Below are positions 27,201-33,685 of a stretch of 64,000 nt of DNA, piece after piece. How positions within the stretch are numbered: position 1 is the first letter of the stretch; each line of letters begins with the position of its first letter. A program made the translations under genes and the position numbers. The notes beneath the pieces were generated by a model, which worked only from the letters and a program-made list of their open reading frames with translations, was not told the DNA's origin and ran no database searches. The DNA is from an uncultured Collinsella sp. (GTDB taxonomy: Bacteria; Actinomycetota; Coriobacteriia; Coriobacteriales; Coriobacteriaceae): contig CAKUON010000005.1 in assembly GCA_934668875.1 (NCBI GenBank), forward strand, positions 1-64,000, in the 5' to 3' direction.

Positions 27201-28434
27201 TTCTTTTTCTGCTGTTGACCGTGTCAGGGGTCTCGAAGATGCTCTGGATTCAAATGCTGCTGCCTTAGAGGGGTATTTGGTCAAGCTGGTGGATTTCGAT
27301 GGACGCGCTGACAAAATAACTGAAATTCTGTCAGCTCAGTCGGGAGATGCCGCATTGACCGACACGCGTAAGCAGCTGTTCTCGACAGGGCGTCACTCTG
27401 TGTCGTTTTATACCGATCCCGAAGTCATGGATCGATTCGGACGTCTTGCTGGCAGGTTGGTGCTTATCACGGCGCTCGTCGTTAGCGCGTTTGGCTTTAT
27501 GGGGTCAATGTATGTTGATGGTGATGTGTATGCGAGAGTTGAAGTTTTAATTGCGGTTTGCTTCGGGTTGATGATCGTATTGATCATGTTTGGCGAGGAT
27601 GCACATCCTGGTAGCGCTCAAGCGTTGCGTTCGTGGCTTTACATGTGGATCCCTCCGATACTCATTGAGTTTTTGCTTTCCGGAGTTGTCTCATTTGCCA
27701 ACTTCCTGAGCCTTTTCGGCTTCATTTTCCTCTTGCTTGCTTTTGTGATTAGCGTCATTGCATTCGTGTTTTTCCGTGGTTTGGAAAAATGGGATGATAT
27801 CCAATCGCGGAAAAAGCAGGTGTCGGTTGCCCAGCCGATTGCTATCCAGCAGAACGGTACTAAACAAGACAACATTCAGCAGAATGGCGTTCAGAATTCC
27901 AGCACTGGAATGAAGGCGGATAACGAGGCGCCTGTTAGTCATGTTTATGTTTCTGACAGTGCTGCGTCTGCCGGTCGTACGGGCAATGCTTCTGCTGCGA
28001 AAAAGGAAACAGCGAATGCTAAGAAGTCCAGTTCTGGAGTGAAAGGCAAAAAGGAACCGAACGCTATTGGATATGGCACCTATGATCAGATGCCTTGCCG
28101 TATCGACATCTATGCTAACTACATCAAGATTATTCGTACCTCGATGTATTCTGGAAGGCGCGATTTAGACAAATATAAATCCGTAGTTAAATCGGGGAAA
28201 ATGTCTGACTTGGACAAGGCGTTTAATAGACCTTATGCTGGAAATGCAATCAATATTCCAGCAAACGCGCTCACTAATTGGCTTCGCGTGCCTGGCATCA
28301 CCAATAGCCCCGAATTTACGTTTGACCGAAAAAATCGCGAGCTGCACACTCGCGTGCAACACACGATTCAGGTTTTTTCGCCGGGTTTCGACGAGGTGCT
28401 CGAAGATTTTGCAGACTCTCATTTCCATTACTGA
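24289..28434 (+). CDS. Giant multi-pass protein kinase with T-rich N-terminal repeats
   Basis: This 1,381-residue protein has four parts. Residues 1-155 hold eleven E-T-V-T-V-x-R type repeats. A kinase domain follows (about 180-440): VIGHGGQSTIV, VAKVFKP, VHRDIKPQNVYLY near 310, and GDYGSARSL in place of DFG. A long helical region runs to about 905. Five or more membrane helices lie between about 910 and 1165. A C-terminal 125-residue domain begins GYGTYDQMPCRIDIY and recurs in the next gene. HRD and the lysine are intact, so it is probably active. It sits 2 bp after the PP2C gene. The N-terminal repeats are likely phospho-acceptors read by the operon's FHA protein. Confidence 0.9.
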   Translation: MSDETITVHRDGGNDNDETVTVRRGNAPVGGETVTVNRGGQTSAPGETATVRRADVPASGETVTVRRDDAPSAGETVTVRRPAIESNSETVTVARPSSASVDGKTVPVSRPGTPAAGETVTVSRAANPDGQTVTVSRGATASSNGETVTVSRGGAHAAAASASPFVAEDATVVSNDGQQFIIHLGQVIGHGGQSTIVAAERVSDGLACVAKVFKPLVGAERSAYQKVVSAVMGLNGRPVSQTHLLPIFAYLHQGLSATEVGAAAPQLWDVSITPLATCLFDRPRSKNMVKSRVIPELSQAIELLHTELGIVHRDIKPQNVYLYDKQIVLGDYGSARSLAGFDSRLTNTMTRSDGYTPGRGGMVDPRNDWYSFGYTIWTLYENNVHPLQEFIDDNTLSDRQETGEPADFNHPEDATLGNLLKGLTFELSGERFGYEEVKDWMADPDHFYRKLPTMDAGSARKPYEFAGKQYSDPVLLARALSSNWDEAKLRMSQQQLENLMGDWGENDLQTRIHQLVEEDIQTASNPDLALACVIYEMSNGKIMSWRGEDVSLTNAPDALPARIASMAVDTIDRYARQSDLDGTNSSGVLPSGFLSLVLSREANADSQRVRLASDIHSLELLARQSDDPHFAACLFKGLLTSGENKHAMAQGALKSVLRQPSAFFGVCSSSRSLDEFLLYFAGDVDMSAIIAARDGANTEGGIDTDVVLVFMDKVADDKAAVRSFYRKYGNYAAWIWLSGHTDLYETMQGSTGEAAVIALRGLNPAMDAPVSTLVKLGSNARLEGIKLRGDMESTPVPYILGWELDERFGTRPIAMGSLFCAQVKDDVVPRGYVSDLLTSCEDRGVLDILEIRLLADVESLPSAAYSQYLDDARGVADGQLKAAIETDTREYGVVKGIADSDAQIAAVKKEQRNVLITTIAVALLYLLIIKCARGAFGQLIVSLGTFGPLVVVFLVLAFLGSFGFLALNVLRSFSAVDRVRGLEDALDSNAAALEGYLVKLVDFDGRADKITEILSAQSGDAALTDTRKQLFSTGRHSVSFYTDPEVMDRFGRLAGRLVLITALVVSAFGFMGSMYVDGDVYARVEVLIAVCFGLMIVLIMFGEDAHPGSAQALRSWLYMWIPPILIEFLLSGVVSFANFLSLFGFIFLLLAFVISVIAFVFFRGLEKWDDIQSRKKQVSVAQPIAIQQNGTKQDNIQQNGVQNSSTGMKADNEAPVSHVYVSDSAASAGRTGNASAAKKETANAKKSSSGVKGKKEPNAIGYGTYDQMPCRIDIYANYIKIIRTSMYSGRRDLDKYKSVVKSGKMSDLDKAFNRPYAGNAINIPANALTNWLRVPGITNSPEFTFDRKNRELHTRVQHTIQVFSPGFDEVLEDFADSHFHY
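24298..24744 (+). repeat. Eleven coding repeats E-T-V-T-V-x-R
   Basis: Within the kinase gene, eleven copies of the seven-residue motif (ETITVHR, ETVTVRR, ETVTVNR, ETATVRR, ETVTVRR, ETVTVRR, ETVTVAR, KTVPVSR, ETVTVSR, QTVTVSR, ETVTVSR) are separated by 6-10 residues rich in G, S, A and P. The codons differ freely between copies, for example gaaacagttaccgtc against gagaccgtaacggtg. The protein motif is therefore conserved while the DNA is not. Confidence 0.95.
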
Positions 28435-28507
28435 TGAGGGCAGAAGAAAATACCCATGCGCCCGTTGGGGAGGGCCCCGATTGGCGAGACGATAGTTTGG
28501 ATGAATT

Positions 28508-29119
28508 ATGCCGACGTTAAACTTGGGAAATATGTTTGGAAGCTCCGGTAACGATAGGAATCGTAACGGGGGCTCTCAACAACAGGGCTCCAATGCTCAG
28601 CGAGCCGGTGGGCAACTTCATGATGTTGAGCGGCTGGTTATGGGGGGTCGCGAGGCTATTGCAAATAGCGCCGAGGCACAGCGCCAGCGACGCCGCCTTG
28701 CCGAGAGCATGGCTAGGAAAGATGCGGTGTATGGAACCGTCATCGACCAAGGATATGGTACGTACGATGGAAGGCCCTGTTCGATTAGGTTGTACGAAAA
28801 CCGCATCGAGATTGTTGCAAAACGCGAAGGCTCGACGCTGGACAATCATCCAGTGGTCAAGTCGCTTGTGCCAGGCCTTGGCAAAAGCAAGGCTGTTGCG
28901 GGAAGGATTCTTGCTCCGGGAAATTCAAACCCGCCAATTGTCATCCCCGCCAATGCCATGACGGGTTTTCAGCAAGTGGCATGGGGTATGTTTCCGACGT
29001 TTGTATTCATGCGAAGGGACCCTGTGACGAGGAAGCGAGAGACCCACACGATTAAAGCTATGACTAGAGAGCTTGGCTATTCGTTAGAGCGTTTTGGCGC
29101 TATGCATTACCACTTCTGA
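28508..29119 (+). CDS. Small protein carrying the 'GYGTYD' domain
   Basis: This 203-residue protein has a disordered Asn/Gly/Gln-rich N terminus. From residue 78 on, its domain is the same as at the C terminus of the preceding kinase. Shared features, in order, are GYGTYD, a Pro-Cys pair, an I-x-x-Y-x-N strand, I-P-A-N-A-x-T and a final H-Y/F-H-F/Y. No family name is known to me. It has no membrane segment, so it may be a soluble counterpart of the kinase's cytoplasmic tail. The ribosome site is weak and the start is not certain. Confidence 0.75.
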   Translation: MPTLNLGNMFGSSGNDRNRNGGSQQQGSNAQRAGGQLHDVERLVMGGREAIANSAEAQRQRRRLAESMARKDAVYGTVIDQGYGTYDGRPCSIRLYENRIEIVAKREGSTLDNHPVVKSLVPGLGKSKAVAGRILAPGNSNPPIVIPANAMTGFQQVAWGMFPTFVFMRRDPVTRKRETHTIKAMTRELGYSLERFGAMHYHF

Positions 29120-29140
29120 TGATTTGTGAGGATATAGATA

Positions 29141-30280
29141 ATGGGCATGGGGGAACGAGATTCTGAGGGTCTGTCGGCACAGGAGCGGCTCGAACAGCTT
29201 CGCGCTCAGAGGATGGCGCCGAAAGACTCTGGGGTACATATTGAATCTGACGCAGCAAATGGACGTCTGGACATCAACTGGAATAGTGCCGGTGCACCAA
29301 AGCACCATGTGAGCATTAATTTATCGCGCATTGTAGATGCTATTCCGACCATCATTCGTTTTCTTCCGGTGCGTATTTTTACGTTGTGGGGTCTTTGCTC
29401 GGTTTGGTATCGCTTGTTCCTCAATACGGGCGGAGACGACATTTTGCATACGGGTCTTCCTGCTCCCGGATATAGCGCTTTTAACCCATTCGCTCAAGCA
29501 GCCGTTATTTTCGGTGGCCTATTTGTCGTTTCGATTGAGTTATTTATTGGACCGCTGAGTTTGATTATCAAACAGCTGATCATTGGTCTTTTCTATTTGC
29601 TACGCGGTTCAGCTGCTACAAGGCGCGCGTTATCGGATGCGCATGCTCAATTTAACTTTAGTCAGTTTATCGCTGACACGCGCGAAGGCTATCACAATGG
29701 CTATTCACTATTGGGGTCGGCGTTGCGCGCAAAACGTGGTGCGCGCAACGGCTCATCTTCGCTTGATTACGGCGAGGGTGCTTTGACGGGCGTAGATCCA
29801 TATTCATATCAATATGATGATGGAATTGGTGATCGTCCGTCCGTCTTGGAACTGACCGATGAAGAGGCCGATCGCTTGTGGGACCTGTACTACCCGGCCT
29901 ACGGCGCCGAGGGCCCCATGTCCAACCTGCACGAGGCGCTCGCCGCGGACGACCCGCAGGACTACACGGCCCTGATGAGCCTCGCCCTCAACGTGGCGGA
30001 GTGGTGCGAGCAAAACGGCACGCCCGACACCCACGGCTGGTTCGACGACCCCGTCTACCCGGGCGACTACGTTGACGCCGGCACGTTCTACCTCATGGCG
30101 TACTCGTTCTGGGAGCAGGCGGCCGAGGCGCGGCGCGTGGGGCCGATCGAGCCGCTCGCGGACGACATGAGCCGCTTCATCCTGCGCCACCTGAGCGACT
30201 GGTCGCGCGAGAACGCCCACGCCTACCGCTGGCGCGGCGACTGGCGCGACGCTGACTACTTCGACAAGGACCGCCTGTAG
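29141..30280 (+). CDS. Two-helix membrane protein with compositional break
   Basis: The protein has 379 residues. A soluble start (SAQERLEQLRAQRM) leads to hydrophobic segments near 65-90 and 120-160 (AAVIFGGLFVVSIELFIGPL), then a polar helical C-terminal domain. The C-terminal 150 residues (LTDEEADRLWDLYYPAYGAEGPM onward) are very rich in W, Y, D and E. No known family is recognised. From about 29,870 to the stop the DNA becomes much richer in GC than the preceding 700 bp, as though the two parts have different histories. It is seventh gene of the operon, and a gagg site lies upstream. Confidence 0.7.
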   Translation: MGMGERDSEGLSAQERLEQLRAQRMAPKDSGVHIESDAANGRLDINWNSAGAPKHHVSINLSRIVDAIPTIIRFLPVRIFTLWGLCSVWYRLFLNTGGDDILHTGLPAPGYSAFNPFAQAAVIFGGLFVVSIELFIGPLSLIIKQLIIGLFYLLRGSAATRRALSDAHAQFNFSQFIADTREGYHNGYSLLGSALRAKRGARNGSSSLDYGEGALTGVDPYSYQYDDGIGDRPSVLELTDEEADRLWDLYYPAYGAEGPMSNLHEALAADDPQDYTALMSLALNVAEWCEQNGTPDTHGWFDDPVYPGDYVDAGTFYLMAYSFWEQAAEARRVGPIEPLADDMSRFILRHLSDWSRENAHAYRWRGDWRDADYFDKDRL

Positions 30281-30301
30281 GCGGCGGAAGGGGAAACACG
30301 G

Positions 30302-31207
30302 ATGGCAATTAATCAGAACGGGTCTGGCCGCGGGGGCGCCGGGTCCAACGGATCGGATATCAACGATATCGTGAACCGCTTGGGCGGTCCGCGCGTGGTG
30401 ATCGTTCTTGCCGTGGTGGTAGTCATCGCCATCGTGGCGGTCACGTCTATCACGAGCGGTATCTCCGAAACCAATCAGCAGACCGAGCAGCGTGCCGAGG
30501 CCAAACAGCAGCAAGAAGACGAGGCGGCGCGCGCTCAGCGTAAAAAGGAAAAAGAAGAACGCCACCAGGAAGAAGCGAAAAAGGCCACAGTGCTCACGCT
30601 CGATGAGATTACGGACGAGGCGCTGCGTACGGACTTAGCGCTCGATGCAGATGAGGATGGCAATATTTCGCAAGAGACTGCGGATGAAGCTAGCTCAATC
30701 GACGTCGAGTCGTTTGATTCGCTTCCGCTGCTGGCTAGCTTTCACAACATCACGACGTTTGGCATTGGCGACTACGACAGCGAAAGCTACGACATAAGCT
30801 CCATTAGCAATATCACTCATCTGTCCATTGGCGACTGCTCGGTGCCTACGGTTGATCTCACACGTTTTCCTCAGCTACAGCGCGTTACCGTAAACAGGCT
30901 CGAGAGTCCCATCGATACCCTGAATGCCAAAAACATGTCCTCGTTGACGAATGTCCAGATCGAAGGTCTTGGCGGCAGCATTGGGACGCTTGACCTGTCG
31001 GGCGATGTGAACCTCAAGGTCCTGAAGATCGGTAGCAGAGTCGACACGCTCAATCTGTGCGGGGCAGGCAGGGAAGATGCCTTCCATTTCACGTTTACGC
31101 CCAATCATGTTGGCAAGATCTTGTACGACAGCGAAACGAGCAGCAGCGTGGTCGAGTATTTGCAAAAAATGAGCAGTGACTACGGCTACACCATGGAGCA
31201 ACAGTAG
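30302..31207 (+). CDS. Membrane-anchored leucine-rich-repeat-like protein A
   Basis: This 301-residue protein has a short cytoplasmic start, one membrane helix (about 36-58: VVIVLAVVVVIAIVAVTSI) and a charged coiled-coil stalk rich in E, K and Q. A calcium-loop-like DADEDGNIS (about residue 119) precedes an irregular leucine-rich repeat domain (ITHLSIGDC, LQRVTVNRLE, LTNVQIEGLG, LDLSGDVNLKVLKIGS). Repeats of this type usually bind proteins outside the membrane. It is paralogous to the next gene. A ggaagggg site precedes the ATG by about 10 bp. Confidence 0.8.
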   Translation: MAINQNGSGRGGAGSNGSDINDIVNRLGGPRVVIVLAVVVVIAIVAVTSITSGISETNQQTEQRAEAKQQQEDEAARAQRKKEKEERHQEEAKKATVLTLDEITDEALRTDLALDADEDGNISQETADEASSIDVESFDSLPLLASFHNITTFGIGDYDSESYDISSISNITHLSIGDCSVPTVDLTRFPQLQRVTVNRLESPIDTLNAKNMSSLTNVQIEGLGGSIGTLDLSGDVNLKVLKIGSRVDTLNLCGAGREDAFHFTFTPNHVGKILYDSETSSSVVEYLQKMSSDYGYTMEQQ

Positions 31208-31234
31208 CGATGCGCTCAAGTGAGGAGAAGCAAT

Positions 31235-32299
31235 ATGGCGAATTTTAAGCCCGACATGTCTTGGCGGGATAACGAACGGGTTCAGCGTGTGACCGAGCAG
31301 CCTTCGGGCGGGGCTAATGAGCGGGCTGCAGAAACGCCGGATATGCGCGTGAATATGCGTCCGAACGGACAGGAAGCTGAACAATCTGCCGGACCGGCAC
31401 GGCAGGCGTCGGGACGTTCGGCAGGTCGGACTCCCCGTCCTGCTGGGCAGCCGAACGGGCAGGCAGCCGAGCGTGCAAATGAAGCCGTCTCGCGCTTGGG
31501 TGGCGTTCGCGCCCTGGTGGTGCTTGCGGCGGTTGTGGTCATAGGCGCGGTTGCCGCTTTCGCCGTGATTGGCGGCGTCGGTGATGTGCAAGGCGGCGGG
31601 GGAGCCTCATCGAGCGCCTCTAAAGAGTCGAGCTCGGCTGACGCTTCTGGCTCCGAGACCAAGAAAGAAAAAGGCCTCGTCGATGTCGATGCGGTCACGG
31701 ACGATACCCTGCACGGGCTGCTTGCCGACTACGATAACGATGACGATGGCCAGCTGACCGTCAAGGAGACCCAGCGCATCACGGAGCTGGTCGTGAGTGA
31801 CGAGGTGACGGACTTCACGCCCATTAGCAAGCTGGACAAGCTCGATACGCTCGGCATCAATACCCTGAGCGCTGCGAGTGCAGACTTTAGCGAGCTCGAG
31901 GCACTCGAGGTGCTCAAGTTTGGCGACATGACGACCCAGAATCTCGATTTGAGCGTCTGCCCCAAACTTAATGCCTTTAAGATCGAGGGTCTTAAGGGTG
32001 CTGTCAATTCCATCGATGCCTCGGGTCTTAAGAACCTGATGTTCTTCACCGTCGATCAGGGACTCCAGGGTGATGTCGAGAAGATTGATCTCTCGAACGA
32101 TGACATTCTTGGCGCACTCGAGATTACCTGCAACGTCGGCGAACTTAATCTGTCTGGTTGCAGCCATTCGTTCCCCAAACTCAACATTGCCGCTGATCAC
32201 ATCGACAAGATCGTGGTCGACAGCAACACCAACGCGGACCTGGTGGCAACCCTACGCGACCTATGCACCCAGAAGGGCTGGACGCTGGAGGAGCGGTAG
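31235..32299 (+). CDS. Membrane-anchored leucine-rich-repeat-like protein B
   Basis: This 354-residue paralogue of the preceding protein has a longer cytoplasmic, disordered N terminus rich in N, Q, E and P. One membrane helix follows (VRALVVLAAVVVIGAVAAFAV), then a Ser/Gly linker. It also has the loop DYDNDDDGQLT, followed by leucine-rich repeats (LDTLGINTL, LEVLKFGDM, LNAFKIEGLKG). I chose the ATG at 31235 behind gaggag; a start at 31220 is possible. It is the last gene of the operon, followed by a strong two-way terminator. Confidence 0.8.
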   Translation: MANFKPDMSWRDNERVQRVTEQPSGGANERAAETPDMRVNMRPNGQEAEQSAGPARQASGRSAGRTPRPAGQPNGQAAERANEAVSRLGGVRALVVLAAVVVIGAVAAFAVIGGVGDVQGGGGASSSASKESSSADASGSETKKEKGLVDVDAVTDDTLHGLLADYDNDDDGQLTVKETQRITELVVSDEVTDFTPISKLDKLDTLGINTLSAASADFSELEALEVLKFGDMTTQNLDLSVCPKLNAFKIEGLKGAVNSIDASGLKNLMFFTVDQGLQGDVEKIDLSNDDILGALEITCNVGELNLSGCSHSFPKLNIAADHIDKIVVDSNTNADLVATLRDLCTQKGWTLEER

Positions 32300-32349
32300 G
32301 GTCCCTTGGAGCGGCAGAGTAACTTTTGCTGCAAGGCCATAGACGAACA

Positions 32350-32392
32350 AAAAGAAGCGGGGCTCGGCCATCTACGAGCCCCGCTTCTTTTC
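32350..32392. terminator. Bidirectional terminator closing the signalling operon
   Basis: A perfect 13-bp stem (gaagcggggctcg 32354-32366 with 32375-32387) is flanked by A-rich DNA on the left and four T on the right. It serves both the rightward operon and the leftward TIR gene ending at 32,436. Confidence 0.88.
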
Positions 32393-32435
32393 GCTTGTTA
32401 TTACTGGATGGTTTTTCTTCCAGCCTATTTTTCTC

Positions 32436-33659
32436 TTACGACTGTGTTCTCTTCCTGTATTCCTCCTCAAGATCGTTGATGGTTTTATTTTCATCGGTCG
32501 TCCACATAGTTTTACCGTTGGAGCTTCGACCTGCTACGAATCCCGCTGCCGCTGAGGGACTCGAAAACGCAATGTCATCGGTGAGCACGTAATCCTCTAT
32601 GAGGTCTGCATGCGCGTTGCGTTGCTTGGTGACGGAGGTCGGGCAGCTTACTGTTAGATCCCTGGCAATTTTTGTGCCTTTTTCGACGATAAAAACGCCA
32701 TTGGACACATGAGCGGTCCCTTCGGAGCTCTTTGTCGAGAGATGAAAAACATGGCCGGAAAGTGCAGCGGCAAGCTCGTCGTCTAATGGCTTGACCGTCT
32801 TCGCTTTCTCAATTGTAGAATCCTCTTTCTCAGCCATTTGTTTGTTCTTAATGATTGAGTCTGCAACGATGAAAATCTTGTTAGCAAGCCAGCGAACGAT
32901 GCAGTCCTTTACGAAATCGTAATCAGAGCCCTGCGCATCATCCTTAAGAAGTTCAATGAACTTAGGGAGGACCGCCTCCAGGCCATTGAACTCTTTGATT
33001 GCCTCCCAAGTGCTACAGGCGTTTTTTGCTGAGTTCTTATCTTTTGAGGGATTGCCGGAGGCGCTTTCGTCGCCGCTTTCCTTATCGCGGATTTCGCGGG
33101 TTTGCTCTTTATCGAATGGCTCGTCACGATCGTTTTCGTCGTCATGGCCGTCCGGGCTGGTTTGACTGGATTTTTCTCTTGCAGCGGGTTCTCCGTGGGC
33201 GCTTTCGCCATATTTCTTTTTTAGATTCGCTTCAATTCTATCTTGGCTTGTCCAAAAAACTGGAATGCACCGGCGAGGCTTGTCATCCTTATCAGTTTTT
33301 TCCTCTTTTTCTCCCTCAGCGTTTTCGAGGAAATGATTATATTCGTGGCAGCAGTTCTTGCTTTCGATATAGCCGGGCGTTATGAAAGCAAGTAGGATGT
33401 CCGAGCCTTCGAGAGCTTCATTCACCTTTTGTTCCCAGCGCTGCCCGTAATCGATGGAGACGATATCGGTGAACTTGTCAATTCGATAGTCGGTCAAAGC
33501 AAGCATATCTTTGCTTGTGTTGAGCATATCTAGGGTTCTGTCAGCGATATCGAGCATGTGGTTGAATGTGTTGTCCGCACGTCGGTAGCTTACGAATATG
33601 TGCAGAAGGGTGTGCCCCTCGCTGTCTTGCTTTGAATTTACGGCGGATGGCTTTCCCAT
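32436..33659 (-). CDS. TIR-domain protein with C-terminal DUF4357-like domain
   Basis: This 407-residue protein has an N-terminal TIR domain (about 18-140). LHIFVSYRRAD starts the first strand, WEQKVNEALEGSDILLAFITPGYIES follows, and NCCHEYNHFLE places a glutamate (E106) at the usual NADase position. A very acidic, disordered linker follows (about 140-210), then helices, then about 320-400 with GVFIVEKGTKI, SPSAAAGFVAGRSSNG and MWTT, which fits DUF4357. TIR proteins in bacterial defence often cleave NAD+ or make signalling nucleotides. DNA here is lower in GC than the flanks. It lies 26 bp after the channel-like gene and shares its strand. ATG at 33659 follows aaagga. Confidence 0.85.
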   Translation of the reverse strand: MGKPSAVNSKQDSEGHTLLHIFVSYRRADNTFNHMLDIADRTLDMLNTSKDMLALTDYRIDKFTDIVSIDYGQRWEQKVNEALEGSDILLAFITPGYIESKNCCHEYNHFLENAEGEKEEKTDKDDKPRRCIPVFWTSQDRIEANLKKKYGESAHGEPAAREKSSQTSPDGHDDENDRDEPFDKEQTREIRDKESGDESASGNPSKDKNSAKNACSTWEAIKEFNGLEAVLPKFIELLKDDAQGSDYDFVKDCIVRWLANKIFIVADSIIKNKQMAEKEDSTIEKAKTVKPLDDELAAALSGHVFHLSTKSSEGTAHVSNGVFIVEKGTKIARDLTVSCPTSVTKQRNAHADLIEDYVLTDDIAFSSPSAAAGFVAGRSSNGKTMWTTDENKTINDLEEEYRKRTQS

Positions 33660-33685
33660 ATCGCAATCCTTTCAATTGAAAACCG

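Noticed and set aside
18488..32299. A type VI secretion locus
   Set aside because: Only the regulatory parts (kinase, PP2C, FHA, Clp-like ATPase) have parallels. No sheath, spike or membrane-complex genes are present, and the host appears Gram-positive.
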